In this document: in pieces, positions 52,724 to 63,104 of the stretch | Numbering within the stretch: the first letter of the stretch is position 1 | Layout of the letters: the number at the start of each line of letters is the position of its first letter | Assembly: GCF_011927795.1 (NCBI RefSeq) | Contig: NZ_JAATJJ010000001.1 | Location: 2,109,062-2,173,061, forward strand | Direction: 5' to 3' | DNA: 64,000 nt | Source of the DNA: Saonia flava | GTDB lineage: Bacteria > Bacteroidota > Bacteroidia > Flavobacteriales > Flavobacteriaceae | The notes under the pieces: generated by a model | Told to the model about the DNA's origin: nothing | Seen by the model: only the letters and a program-made list of their open reading frames with translations | The model's database searches: none | Position numbers and translations under genes: made by a program

Positions 52724-54520
52724 ATGAAAAAGATTAGAAATTTCTGTATTATAGCACATATTGACCATGGTAAAAGTACTTTGGCAGACAGGTTATTGGA
52801 CTTTACGGGAACAGTAACGGAACGTGAAAAACAGGATCAGCTGTTGGACAGTATGGATTTGGAGCGAGAGCGCGGCATTACCATAAAAAGCCATGCTATA
52901 CAAATGGACTACACCTACAATGGTGAAGAATATATCCTTAATTTGATAGATACCCCTGGCCATGTTGATTTTTCCTATGAAGTATCAAGGTCCATTGCTG
53001 CTTGTGAAGGAGCCTTATTGGTTGTAGATGCCGCACAGAGTATTCAAGCTCAGACCATAAGTAACCTGTATTTGGCTTTGGAAAATGATTTGGAAATAAT
53101 TCCCGTTCTAAACAAAGTGGACCTTCCAAGTGCCAATCCAGAGGAGGTTACAGATGACATTGTAGACTTATTGGGCTGTAGTCCAGATGAGGTTATCCCC
53201 GCAAGTGCCAAAACAGGAATTGGGATTGAAGAAATTTTAACGGCTATTATTGAGCGAATCCCCGCCCCAAAAGGAAACCCAGATGAATCCTTACAAGCAT
53301 TGGTTTTTGATTCTGTTTACAATCCTTTTAGAGGCGTGGAAACGTATTTTAGGGTCATAAATGGGGAAATAAAAAAAGGTCAAAAAATTAAATTTGTTGC
53401 TACGGATAAAAGTTATTTTGCGGATGAGGTGGGTACATTAAAACTTGTACAACACCCTAAACAAAGTATTAAAACTGGCGATGTTGGCTACCTTATTACG
53501 GGAATAAAAGATGCCAGGGAGGTTAAGGTTGGTGATACCATAACCGACGCCGCAAATCCAACAAAAAATGCCATAGAAGGTTTTGAGGATGTAAAACCAA
53601 TGGTTTTTGCGGGTATTTATCCCGTTGACACCGAAGATTTTGAAGAACTACGTTCTTCCATGGAGAAATTACAATTAAATGATGCTTCCCTAGTATTTTC
53701 CCCTGAGAGCAGTGCAGCCCTTGGTTTTGGTTTCCGTTGTGGATTTTTGGGAATGCTGCACATGGAAATTATTCAAGAGCGTTTGGAGCGTGAGTTTGAT
53801 ATGACGGTAATTACGACCGTCCCCAACGTAAGCTACCATGCCTTTACAAGAAAAGATCCAGAGAAACCAATAATTGTAAACAACCCTTCAGATTTGCCAG
53901 ACCCTTCCACAATTGATAGGGTTGAAGAACCCTATATTAAAGCCACTATAATTACCAAATCCGATTTTGTGGGAAATGTGATGTCTTTGTGTATCGAGAA
54001 AAGAGGTGTTATTACCAATCAAACTTATTTGACCACAGAAAGGGTTGAACTGAATTTTGATATGCCTTTGGCGGAAATTGTTTTTGATTTTTATGATCGA
54101 TTAAAAACAGTTTCAAAAGGCTATGCTTCCTTTGATTATGCCCCAATTGGAATGCGGTCTTCCAAATTGGTACGTGTGGATATTTTACTGAATTCTCAGC
54201 CTGTTGATGCCCTTTCTGCGCTAATACATGCTGACAATGCCGTGAACATAGGTAAAAAAATGTGTGAAAAATTACGCGAACTAATCCCAAGGCAGCAATT
54301 TGATATTCCCATACAGGCAGCAATTGGCGCTAAAATTATTTCAAGGGAAACTATTAAAGCGCTAAGAAAAGATGTTACCGCTAAATGTTATGGTGGGGAT
54401 ATTTCCCGTAAAAGAAAACTTTTGGAAAAGCAGAAAAAAGGTAAAAAAAGAATGCGACAAGTAGGGAATGTGGAAATACCCCAACAGGCATTTATGGCTG
54501 TTTTAAAGTTAAACGACTAG
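52724..54520 (+). CDS. lepA: Elongation factor 4 (LepA)
   Basis: Translational GTPase that back-translocates stalled ribosomes. From ATG 52724 the protein has 598 residues ([20 protein letters not shown]), the expected length. G1 AHIDHGKST, the switch [12 protein letters not shown]3 DTPGHVDF, G4 NKVDLP, and the C-terminal LepA-specific domain with [18 protein letters not shown] and [22 protein letters not shown] are present. An in-frame ATG at 52610 would add 38 unrelated residues. It ends on a CTAG that is also the stop of the convergent antiporter gene. Confidence 0.97.
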   Translation: MKKIRNFCIIAHIDHGKSTLADRLLDFTGTVTEREKQDQLLDSMDLERERGITIKSHAIQMDYTYNGEEYILNLIDTPGHVDFSYEVSRSIAACEGALLVVDAAQSIQAQTISNLYLALENDLEIIPVLNKVDLPSANPEEVTDDIVDLLGCSPDEVIPASAKTGIGIEEILTAIIERIPAPKGNPDESLQALVFDSVYNPFRGVETYFRVINGEIKKGQKIKFVATDKSYFADEVGTLKLVQHPKQSIKTGDVGYLITGIKDAREVKVGDTITDAANPTKNAIEGFEDVKPMVFAGIYPVDTEDFEELRSSMEKLQLNDASLVFSPESSAALGFGFRCGFLGMLHMEIIQERLEREFDMTVITTVPNVSYHAFTRKDPEKPIIVNNPSDLPDPSTIDRVEEPYIKATIITKSDFVGNVMSLCIEKRGVITNQTYLTTERVELNFDMPLAEIVFDFYDRLKTVSKGYASFDYAPIGMRSSKLVRVDILLNSQPVDALSALIHADNAVNIGKKMCEKLRELIPRQQFDIPIQAAIGAKIISRETIKALRKDVTAKCYGGDISRKRKLLEKQKKGKKRMRQVGNVEIPQQAFMAVLKLND

Positions 54521-56355
54521 TTGGGTTTTTCTTCTTTAAACCGTTTGCCCATATAGACCAACTTACTTCCTTTTTCAATGGTGCTGATTTCTGTGCTAAA
54601 GGAAGAAATTATTATAAGTTCCCCATCTGGCATTTTTATAAAAATAGGGATTATCTGGTCGTCATCTTTAGTGGTTTCTATAAGCTTATCATAATGGTCC
54701 TTGTCATTTAGGTCAATTTCATTTATTGATGGATATTTTCTAACTGTTTCCGTCAGCTTAATAAAATCATCTGTATGGGAAAAAAGCCCCTCTCTAGGAT
54801 TGTTTTCGGGATTGTTCATTTCATCCGTATTGACCAACCTAAAAGAACCATTTTCACCAAATTGTTTTTTAAACTTGTCTATTACAAAATTGTTAATCTC
54901 AGAGTTTCCTGTAAGGGCCATTAAATAGCCTACATCGTTCAGCTCAATATTATCTGTAAGTGAATCGGAATAAACATTGGCGACCATTGCTTCCAATCCA
55001 AGTGCTTTTGCTTTTTCCACATTATTCTGGTTGTTGTCTATTACAACCACATGCCTATTGTTCTCCTTTAGGTAGTATGCAATAAGTCTGGACACTTTGG
55101 AGGCTCCAATAATTAATATTCCATCAGATTTTTTTAAGAATACTCCTATCCACTTAGCAAAAACCCTTGCTGTTGTGGCATTTAACAAAACTGTTCCCAG
55201 TACAATCATAAAAACCAGAGGGGTAATGTATTCCGCTCCCATCTCCCCTTTAGACAATAATTTTGATCCAAATAGTGAAGCGATACCGGCGGCTACGATA
55301 CCTCTTGGGCCCACCCAGCCAATAAAAAGCTTTTCGTTAAATTTAAGATTGGACCCATGGGCACTGACAAATACTCCCAAAGGACGAACTACAAAAACAA
55401 TTGCTACAAAAAGAAGAGCTGTTTTCCAATTATAAATAAGCTCTAAATCTGCTATATTGATATTGGCCGCCAAAAGGATAAAGAGAATGGAAATTAATAA
55501 TACACTAAGCGATTCCTTAAAATATAATAGTTCTTTAAGGTTAGGTAAATCTATATTTCCCATGACCATTCCCATGACCACTACAGCTAAAAGGCCGGAT
55601 TCATGGGCAAGCATATCCGATAGAACAAAAACCAACAAAACTATAGATAGAGTTGCAACGTTTAATAGATAGTGGGGAATTAATTTCTTTTTAATGGAAA
55701 AAGCCAGTGCATGGGCAAATGTGAACCCAAATGTGGTCCCAAAAAGTAAAATCTTGACAAACTCTACCAAAGCGGTCTGAGTGTAACCCTCTCCACCTCC
55801 GCCAACACTAATAAATTCATACACCAAAACTGCTGCCAAAGCCCCTATTGGATCAATTAATATTCCTTCCCATTTTAAAACTGTGGATACATCTTTCTTT
55901 AAGGGGATGTTTCTTAGAATGGGAGTAATAACCGTGGGTCCCGTTACAATAATCAAGGCTGAAAACAAAAAACTAATTTGCCAGTTTAATCCAAAAATAT
56001 AGTGTGCTGCCACTCCCGCCCCAAAAAAAGTGATTGCGCTTCCTACAGTAATCAATTTTGTAATAACAGGTCCAACTGTCTTTATTTCTGAGCGCTTTAG
56101 AGTCAATCCTCCTTCAAAAAGAATAATACTAATGGCCAATGAAACAAAAAAATAAAGACCTTCCCCTGGGAAAAGCCCTTTTTCTCCGTTCCAAATGGGT
56201 TCTATCAATTTGCCACCATCTTCTGTATATAAAGTAGCTATAGGCCCAACTAATAGACCTATTAGAATCAACGGCAAAATAGCGGGCAGTTTTAACCTCC
56301 ATGCTACCCATTGGGCAATAATTCCAAGGATAATAATTCCTGCAAGTTCTAGCAT
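54517..56355 (-). CDS. Cation:proton antiporter with TrkA-N (RCK) domain
   Basis: A 612-residue monovalent cation/proton antiporter (CPA family). About 12-13 membrane helices fill residues 1-400; the helix-5/6 region ([19 protein letters not shown]) is the conserved block. A Rossmann-type RCK domain follows (about 405-500, [18 protein letters not shown] and VVIDNNQNN), then a regulatory tail. It probably exports Na+ or K+ for pH and ion homeostasis. Its stop codon overlaps that of lepA in a shared CTAG. Divergent to usp. Confidence 0.93.
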   Translation of the reverse strand: MLELAGIIILGIIAQWVAWRLKLPAILPLILIGLLVGPIATLYTEDGGKLIEPIWNGEKGLFPGEGLYFFVSLAISIILFEGGLTLKRSEIKTVGPVITKLITVGSAITFFGAGVAAHYIFGLNWQISFLFSALIIVTGPTVITPILRNIPLKKDVSTVLKWEGILIDPIGALAAVLVYEFISVGGGGEGYTQTALVEFVKILLFGTTFGFTFAHALAFSIKKKLIPHYLLNVATLSIVLLVFVLSDMLAHESGLLAVVVMGMVMGNIDLPNLKELLYFKESLSVLLISILFILLAANINIADLELIYNWKTALLFVAIVFVVRPLGVFVSAHGSNLKFNEKLFIGWVGPRGIVAAGIASLFGSKLLSKGEMGAEYITPLVFMIVLGTVLLNATTARVFAKWIGVFLKKSDGILIIGASKVSRLIAYYLKENNRHVVVIDNNQNNVEKAKALGLEAMVANVYSDSLTDNIELNDVGYLMALTGNSEINNFVIDKFKKQFGENGSFRLVNTDEMNNPENNPREGLFSHTDDFIKLTETVRKYPSINEIDLNDKDHYDKLIETTKDDDQIIPIFIKMPDGELIIISSFSTEISTIEKGSKLVYMGKRFKEEKPN

Positions 56356-56545
56356 TGGTTAGTTTTTTAGTTTTCTGTTGCGCATAAATTTAAACATCTT
56401 TCATTATTAATTGCTAAACAAGACAAATAGATTTTTAAAGCCACTTGGTATTTCCAAAATAGTTGATGAAACAAATTAGGAATGTATTGCTTTTAAATTG
56501 GGGCAACAACTTAATTGTTTTATATTGTCGGCGAAACTTTTTTGA

Positions 56546-57403
56546 ATGAATAATTCAACACAGCCATTTAACACCATATTATTTGGTTTTGCTTTTTCTC
56601 CATCTCTTAAAACCAACATTTTAGAAACCTCTAGGGTGGCTCATTTTTTTGACTCTAGGCTTGTTTTGCTGCATGTGGGTAAAAAAACTTTAGAAAAAGA
56701 AAGAAATATTGAAGAGCTTCTAAATCAAATAGAGCATAAAAATTTACCCATAGATATAAAATGGGAAGAAGGGGATCCATATGAAATAATTTTAAACAGT
56801 TGTAAAGAAGAAAACATTGACCTTTTGATGCTTGGAGCCCTTCAACATGAAAACCTATACCAGTTTTATGTAGGTTCCATTGCAAGAAAACTTACCCGTA
56901 AAGTTTGTTGTTCTGTATTATTGCTCATAAAACCTTCCGAAGAAAGGGTTCCCTGCCAACATATTGTGGTAAATGGGCTCGATGCACCTGAAACTCCTGT
57001 TGCAATTACAGATGCTTTTTATGTGGCCAATTTATTGGGGTCAAAACAAGTTACAGTAGTGGAAGAAATTAGACAAAAAGAAATTCAAGTCATTGTTGAG
57101 GATGATCGATCATTAAAAAAGACCAACATTTTAAAAGAGCGTCTTAAACACAGGGAAGAAAGTCGGGTTCGTAAAATAATAGATGCTTTGCCAAAAGACT
57201 TGACACATACTCTAAAAATTAAGACCCAAAGTATTTTCGGAAAAAGAGGGTACTCCATTGGGCATTATGCAGAAGTAGTGAGGGCCGATTTATTGGTTAT
57301 GAACGCGCCAAAAAAAACCAGTATCCTTGACCGCATTTTCCCTCATGATATTGAATATATCCTATCTGATCTACCAACAGATATTTTAATAATCCGAAAT
57401 TAA
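56546..57403 (+). CDS. Tandem universal stress protein (UspA family)
   Basis: A 285-residue cytoplasmic protein with two Usp alpha/beta domains (about 10-135 and 140-284). The first shows the strand-helix pattern ILFGFAFSPSLKTNI and DLLMLGALQHENLYQFYVGSIARKLTRK; the second is more degenerate (VRADLLVMNAPKK). It is separated by one base from the SulP gene start, so both are translated from one transcript, which suggests a regulatory or stress link to the transporter. Confidence 0.92.
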   Translation: MNNSTQPFNTILFGFAFSPSLKTNILETSRVAHFFDSRLVLLHVGKKTLEKERNIEELLNQIEHKNLPIDIKWEEGDPYEIILNSCKEENIDLLMLGALQHENLYQFYVGSIARKLTRKVCCSVLLLIKPSEERVPCQHIVVNGLDAPETPVAITDAFYVANLLGSKQVTVVEEIRQKEIQVIVEDDRSLKKTNILKERLKHREESRVRKIIDALPKDLTHTLKIKTQSIFGKRGYSIGHYAEVVRADLLVMNAPKKTSILDRIFPHDIEYILSDLPTDILIIRN

Positions 57404-57404
57404 A

Positions 57405-59648
57405 TTGGGGTCAAAAACAAACCATTCAAAAACCTTTATTGGAACCTTACCAAAGAATATTTTTTCTGGGTTTGTGGTTTCGCTTATTGCATTGCCTTTG
57501 GGACTGGGACTTGCATTGGCAAGTGAAGCTCCTCCCATCTCTGGTATTATTGCCGCTGTTGTTGGGGGTGTAATTGCTTCCATTTTAGGGGGTTCAAATG
57601 TCACCATAACAGGACCCGGAAATGGTTTGGTCATTGTGCTTTTAGGTGCTATAACTACTCTGGGCAATGGTAATATGTACCAAGGATATCTCTTTACTTT
57701 GGCAGCAATTGTTGTTTCGGGAGGGTTAATGTTGTTATTGGGCTTTTTAAAAATGGGACGGTTGGCCGATTTTTTTCCTGCTTCCGCAATCGAAGGAATG
57801 TTAGCAGCAATTGGCTTGGGCATTTTGTCCAAGCAATTCCATATTATGATTGGCAATAATGCCGAAAAGGGAAGTATTATTGAGCTTTTGTATCGTATTC
57901 CCAAGGGGATGATTATGCTCTTTCAGTCCGAAAACCAAAGTATTCTCATAGCCGCTAGTATAGGAATAATTAGTCTGCTTATTATGATATTCTATTCTAA
58001 AATTAGGAATAAGTACTTTCAATTGATACCGGCCCCAATGTGGATTTTGATTCTTACCATTGGGTTTGGATATATATATGCCTCTATAGGAAAAGCACAC
58101 CCACTTAATTCATCTTTTTTAATAAATATACCCGATGATGTTTTTGGAAATATGGCTTTTCCAGATTTTTCCAAAATTGCAAACAAAGACTTTATTCTGG
58201 CTGTTTTTGCAATAACCTTGATTGCTAGCATTGAATCACTTTTGAGTATTAAAGCAGTAGATAAATTGGACCCACAAAACAGGAGGTCAAATGTAAACAA
58301 AGACCTAAAGGCATTGGGCTTTGCAACAATTGTAAGTGGTTTGTTGGGGGGATTAAATGTTGTAGCCGTCATTGCTAGAAGCTCTGTGAACGTTAATAAC
58401 GGGGCTACCAATAGGTCTGCCAATTTCTTTCATTCGCTCTTCCTAGTGGCCTTTGTTCTTCTTTTTCAAGAACAGTTAAAAATGATTCCTTTGGCCGCTT
58501 TGGCTGCAATTTTGGTTTACACTGGCTATAAGTTGGCCACCCCAAAGACTTTACGTAAAATTGCCAAAATTGGAAGAGAGCAAATTGTAATTTTTTTGGT
58601 CACCTTAATCACCACATTGTTCACCAACTTAATTACGGGCATAGCGGCCGGTATCTTAATTACTATCGTAATTCATATTTTCATAAATAAAGGAGGGAGA
58701 CTTTTTATAAGCCATCTTTTTAAGCCTAATGTTCTAATGTTCAAGGAAAGTGATGGCGGAAATTATTATGTAAGCGTAAAATATTTCTGTAGTTTCTTAA
58801 ATTTTTATCGCCTAAAAAACAAGTTGGATGCTATTTCGGAGCATGAAGAAGTTGTCTTGGATTTTTCTATGTGTAGTTTTGTTGATCACACTGCAATGGA
58901 AGGTTTAGAGAATTATATGGCCTCCTTTGAAAAAAGAGGGGGTAATTTTGAAGTCATTGGACTGGATAAGCATGATACGGGCTCCAAACATCCTTTTGCG
59001 ATAAGGAAAGTGATTCCTTTTGCCTCCTTAAAGCCCATTGAGCGTTATTTTACCAAAAGACAACAATCATTAAAGACAACTGCCAAAGAATTTAATTGGA
59101 AGTATATACCTAAGAAGAATACAAACAGTTTTTTCTTGTCTGACTTTGTTTTTTTTAATGCTCGGGAAATAAGTTATTTCTATAACAATATTGTTGATCA
59201 AAACGGTCAACAACAAGTCCTTGATGTAGAATTTACCGAAGGTGCGTTCTATGCACGGGAAGTCGTTAAAACTACTGTGATGCATATAAAATTACAGAAA
59301 GAAATACCCGTATTTACTCTGGACAAAGAAGGTCTTTTACATATAATCTATAGTTTGGCCGGATTTAAGGATATAAAAATTGAAAACCACCCAGATTTCA
59401 ACAAACGCTTTTATTTAAAAGCAGAAAACCAAGCCCAAATATCCTCCTTATTTACAGATGAGCTTATTCTTTTCTTTGAAAGCCACCCTTATTATCATGT
59501 AGAATCCAATGGAACATCATTATTGATTTTAAAGAAAGAACGCCTTTTAAGTGTTCGTGAAGTAAAGGCAATGATATATTTTGGACAATTACTTTATAAG
59601 TTGTTGCAAAATTGCGAAAATGTGTCAAATTCGCTAAAAAACAATTAA
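57405..59648 (+). CDS. SulP-family anion transporter with STAS and extra C-terminal domain
   Basis: A 747-residue transporter. The membrane domain (about 1-430; ITGPGNGLVIVLL and the STAS-preceding helices) is followed by a STAS domain (about 450-545; FSMCSFVDHTAMEGLENY). It extends a further ~190 residues (about 555-747) into a soluble domain I cannot assign, with VFTLDKEGLLHIIYSLAGF and ADIKIENHPDFNKRFYLK-like stretches. SulP proteins transport sulfate or bicarbonate; Na+-dependent bicarbonate uptake is common in marine Bacteroidetes, but no carbonic anhydrase is adjacent. Start TTG 57405, one base past the Usp stop. Confidence 0.93.
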   Translation: MGSKTNHSKTFIGTLPKNIFSGFVVSLIALPLGLGLALASEAPPISGIIAAVVGGVIASILGGSNVTITGPGNGLVIVLLGAITTLGNGNMYQGYLFTLAAIVVSGGLMLLLGFLKMGRLADFFPASAIEGMLAAIGLGILSKQFHIMIGNNAEKGSIIELLYRIPKGMIMLFQSENQSILIAASIGIISLLIMIFYSKIRNKYFQLIPAPMWILILTIGFGYIYASIGKAHPLNSSFLINIPDDVFGNMAFPDFSKIANKDFILAVFAITLIASIESLLSIKAVDKLDPQNRRSNVNKDLKALGFATIVSGLLGGLNVVAVIARSSVNVNNGATNRSANFFHSLFLVAFVLLFQEQLKMIPLAALAAILVYTGYKLATPKTLRKIAKIGREQIVIFLVTLITTLFTNLITGIAAGILITIVIHIFINKGGRLFISHLFKPNVLMFKESDGGNYYVSVKYFCSFLNFYRLKNKLDAISEHEEVVLDFSMCSFVDHTAMEGLENYMASFEKRGGNFEVIGLDKHDTGSKHPFAIRKVIPFASLKPIERYFTKRQQSLKTTAKEFNWKYIPKKNTNSFFLSDFVFFNAREISYFYNNIVDQNGQQQVLDVEFTEGAFYAREVVKTTVMHIKLQKEIPVFTLDKEGLLHIIYSLAGFKDIKIENHPDFNKRFYLKAENQAQISSLFTDELILFFESHPYYHVESNGTSLLILKKERLLSVREVKAMIYFGQLLYKLLQNCENVSNSLKNN

Positions 59649-59920
59649 TATATTTAATTAAACAGCCATTAATTTGCGAAATATTTATTATCTTCTGTGT
59701 TATATGGAAAATATCTCTATTGTGAAATTCTATGGTAAGGTTTTAAATGAATAAGGAAATTCAAAATTTAGTGTTCATGTTGTTAAAGAATAATCTTACA
59801 TTGCACGAAAAAAAAATTTTTCATTAAAATTTCCATTGCGAAAACTGGGTGATGTGGTTTGCATTTAATTTGAAGGGAATATTTTATTAGATAGATTTTT
59901 AAGCACACTCTTAAGTCTAT
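59649..59920. other. AT-rich intergenic region
   Basis: No real gene is seen. A 26-codon frame at 59747-59827 (MNKEIQNLVFMLL) has a start and a stop but no support beyond that. No TAnnTTTG element with a proper upstream TTG was found. Confidence 0.3.
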
Positions 59921-62668
59921 ATGAAATTATTAAAGAATATTACTTTTTTCAAAAACCCCATCTTGTTTGGGATATTGGTTTTTTCATTGGTGTTGCTTCT
60001 TACACAAATAATTACCTCACAACAGTATTTGCTTTTTAAAAGCATAGAACAGGATAAAATTGACAGACAGGCCGTTTTGATTGAAGAAGGTTTGCAGGAT
60101 GTTATGCGTCAACATTTTACTTCGACACAAACACTTGCTTTTATTGTGGAGCAATATGGTGTTCCTTCAAATTTTGACAGTATTTCCAAAATCCTTCTAA
60201 ATACCAACAAACATGTAGATGCCTTGGAGCTTGTTAACAGTGAAGGGACTATAACACATGTGTACCCTTATAAAGACAATGAAGTGGTCGGGTTTAATAT
60301 TTTAAAAGACTCTTTGGGAAAAAAGGGGGCAATCGCCACTATTGAACGAAAGGATTTTTTTATTGCGGGCCCCCTAAAGTTAAAACAAGGTGGGAGCGGT
60401 TTTATAAGCAGAACTCCTATTTTTAATAGTAAGGGTGCTTTTAAAGGGTTTACCTCTTCGGTTCTTAAATTATCAACACTTTTAAAAGCTGCTCACTTAG
60501 ACTCTCTAAGCAGTAGTCCTTTTTCCTATTGTCTAGCAAAAATAAACGCAGACAAATCAGAAGAGGTTTTTTTCTCATATGGTAGTGCCTCAACCAAAAA
60601 AAATATTAGCATTCCTATTAAGTTTAACCAAGCGGAGTTTGTTCTGTACGTTATTTCCAATAATAGAGTCACCTTTTTAACGGTTTTTGCTTTTATACTT
60701 TTAGGTTTTATAATATCCTTATTGGCGGGCTTCTTTACTTGGCACTTGGCAAGGCAGCCAAGAAAATTAAATAGAATGGTCAAGGAAAAAACTACTTTAT
60801 TATATGAAAGTGAAGAAAAGTTTAGAACCTTGGTAGAGCAAGCTTCTGATGGTATTTTTATATCAGACCTTAAGGGGAACCTAATTGATGTTAACATACG
60901 CGGTACCAAAATGTTTAATTATTCCAAAGAAGAATTGTTGAATCTTGGAATAAAGGATATTATAGTATCCAAAGATTTGAAAACTAACCCTCTTAAATTA
61001 AAAGAATTGGTCCAAGGTGAAATAATTCTAAGTGAACGAAAGATGCTTCGTAAAGATGGAAGCACGTTCTTCGGGGAAATAAATGCTAAAATGTTGCCCA
61101 ATTCCACTTTCCAAGGAATTATTAGGGATATTACAGAACGCAAAGAATTGGAAATAGCACTAAAAAGCAATTTGGATAAATTTAGTAAGGCTTTTAACAG
61201 TGGCACTGTGGGAATGGTGATTTTTAACCAAGATAAGCAAGTTGCCGACATCAATGATTTTCTTTTAAACCTACTTGGGAGGTCTAGGAATGAAGTAGTC
61301 GGTAAAACTTTTACAGAAATTGGGTTTTTAAAAGATAATGATAGTATTTTAAGAGAAAAGGTTTTACAAGAAGTGAAAAACAAAGGGAAGGTATCCCAGA
61401 TGGATGTAGCGCTCAACACAAAAAAAGGAGATCTTCTACATTTTATTTTTTCCGCGGAACCATACCAAATTGATAAAGCCGTCTATGTTCTTAGCACGTT
61501 TATTGATCAAACAGAGGCTAAAAAAGCCCAAAAGAAAGTTGAAGAAAGCGAAGAGAAGTTCTCAAAAGCATTTCACAACAATTTAATGGGTGTTTTAATC
61601 ATGGATAGTGAGAGAAAGATTATTGAAGTAAACAATAGGGTTACAAAAGTATTGGGTGTAACTAGAGATAAAATGCTTGGTAAGACCATAACGGAATCAG
61701 GGGCATTAAAATTAAAACCAAACAATACTGATCAAAGAAATAATTTGCTCAAAAAGTTACAGAAAAAAGGTCAAATCATTAATGAGGAGGTTACCTACAC
61801 TTTAAATACTGGGAAGAAAATATCTGCTCTAATATCTGTTGAGCCATTTATTTTTGATGATTCGCAAAACTTTCTTGTTACCATTATGGACAATACAAGC
61901 CGGAAAGAGGCTGAAGATAAGTTGGAGGCACAAAATTTAGAGCTTAAAAAAACCAATTCCGAACTAGATCGTTTTGTTTATAGCGCATCACATGAGTTAC
62001 GCGCCCCACTTACCTCTGTCATGGGTTTAATTCATATTACTCTAATGGAAGAGGATAAGCCAGAGCTGATAGAGAAGCTTAATATGATGGGGAATTCCTT
62101 AAAACGTTTGGACAATTTTATAAAAGATATTATTCAATATTCTCGAAACAGTCACCTTAAGGTTAATTTGGAAAAAATAAATTTTGAAAATTTAATTAAG
62201 GAGTCTCTAGAGAACTTATGGTACCTAGAAAATAGGAGCGATATACAAATCGAAACAAATCTAAATGATTCTGTAGATTTTGTGTCAGACAAAAAAAGAA
62301 TATCTGTACTACTGGATAACTTTATTTCCAATGCTATTAAATATCATAATATTGAACAGCCAAACCCAACAATTTGGATTAAAATTAAAACAAGCAAAAC
62401 GAAAGCAATTATTGAAATCCATGACAACGGACCGGGCATACCAGATGAGCACTTGGATAAAATATTTAACATGTTTTACCGCGTTTCATCAAAAATTATG
62501 GGAACCGGAATAGGCTTATTTATTGTAAAAGAAATAGTGGATAAACTAAATGGATCAATAAAAGTTGAATCAAAGCCAGATGATGGAACAAAATTTATTA
62601 TAACATTGCCCAATCAGCAAAAAAAATTAAACACTTATGAAGCCAAAAAAAATAGTATTAATAGATGA
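59921..62668 (+). CDS. CHASE/PAS sensor histidine kinase
   Basis: A 915-residue hybrid sensor. TM1 (about 12-32) and TM2 (about 252-272) bracket a periplasmic CHASE-like domain (about 40-245; LELVNSEGTITHVYPY, GFNILKDSLGKKG). Cytoplasmic PAS domains follow at about 298-408, 415-533 and 540-662, then a coiled coil, HisKA with the phospho-His691 in SASHELRAPLTS, and HATPase (NAIKYHN, DNGPGIPDEHLDKIF, GTGIGLFIVKEIVDKL). Its stop overlaps the receiver gene by 32 bases, showing coupling. Ligand unknown. Confidence 0.94.
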   Translation: MKLLKNITFFKNPILFGILVFSLVLLLTQIITSQQYLLFKSIEQDKIDRQAVLIEEGLQDVMRQHFTSTQTLAFIVEQYGVPSNFDSISKILLNTNKHVDALELVNSEGTITHVYPYKDNEVVGFNILKDSLGKKGAIATIERKDFFIAGPLKLKQGGSGFISRTPIFNSKGAFKGFTSSVLKLSTLLKAAHLDSLSSSPFSYCLAKINADKSEEVFFSYGSASTKKNISIPIKFNQAEFVLYVISNNRVTFLTVFAFILLGFIISLLAGFFTWHLARQPRKLNRMVKEKTTLLYESEEKFRTLVEQASDGIFISDLKGNLIDVNIRGTKMFNYSKEELLNLGIKDIIVSKDLKTNPLKLKELVQGEIILSERKMLRKDGSTFFGEINAKMLPNSTFQGIIRDITERKELEIALKSNLDKFSKAFNSGTVGMVIFNQDKQVADINDFLLNLLGRSRNEVVGKTFTEIGFLKDNDSILREKVLQEVKNKGKVSQMDVALNTKKGDLLHFIFSAEPYQIDKAVYVLSTFIDQTEAKKAQKKVEESEEKFSKAFHNNLMGVLIMDSERKIIEVNNRVTKVLGVTRDKMLGKTITESGALKLKPNNTDQRNNLLKKLQKKGQIINEEVTYTLNTGKKISALISVEPFIFDDSQNFLVTIMDNTSRKEAEDKLEAQNLELKKTNSELDRFVYSASHELRAPLTSVMGLIHITLMEEDKPELIEKLNMMGNSLKRLDNFIKDIIQYSRNSHLKVNLEKINFENLIKESLENLWYLENRSDIQIETNLNDSVDFVSDKKRISVLLDNFISNAIKYHNIEQPNPTIWIKIKTSKTKAIIEIHDNGPGIPDEHLDKIFNMFYRVSSKIMGTGIGLFIVKEIVDKLNGSIKVESKPDDGTKFIITLPNQQKKLNTYEAKKNSINR

Positions 62669-63032
62669 TTCGGAAATAGATAATTATATCAATAAGGCAA
62701 TTATTAAAAAAGTTGGTGATGAGCTAGAAATTCTATCATTTACTTCTGGAATAGAAGCTCTCGAATACTTGGAGGAATTACAAAATGATTTGGGTGAATT
62801 TCCTGATTTCATTTTTTTAGACATACGAATGCCCGAAATGGACGGCTTTGAGTTTTTGGATGAGTACATCAAATTACCAGAAAAAGTAAAAGACAAATGC
62901 AATGTCTTTATTTTAAGTTCTTCACTAGATCCTATTGACAAGGAAAAGACAAAACAATATAAAGATGTACAAAAACATCTTACAAAGCCTCTTGTTCATC
63001 ACCCAATTGAGAAATTTATTTTAGGCGAATAG
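62637..63032 (+). CDS. Single-domain response regulator (CheY-like)
   Basis: A 131-residue stand-alone receiver with the acidic pair in IVLIDDSEIDNYIN, phospho-Asp in FIFLDIRMPEMDGFEFL, and the conserved Ser/Thr (FILSSSL) and Lys (HLTKPL). It has no output domain, so it acts by protein contact or phosphorelay. It starts inside the end of the kinase gene (62637 versus stop 62668, 32-base overlap), so the two are partners. Confidence 0.95.
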   Translation: MKPKKIVLIDDSEIDNYINKAIIKKVGDELEILSFTSGIEALEYLEELQNDLGEFPDFIFLDIRMPEMDGFEFLDEYIKLPEKVKDKCNVFILSSSLDPIDKEKTKQYKDVQKHLTKPLVHHPIEKFILGE

Positions 63033-63104
63033 ATTAATTATGGTCTTATAAATTATTAATTTAGGCTAAAATATTGTTTCCCTTTTGGCCAGCATTCAAC
63101 CTGC

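Noticed and set aside
59747-59827. 26-codon ORF MNKEIQNLVFMLL
   Set aside because: Too short, no promoter or homology that I can name; kept only as a note in the intergenic entry.
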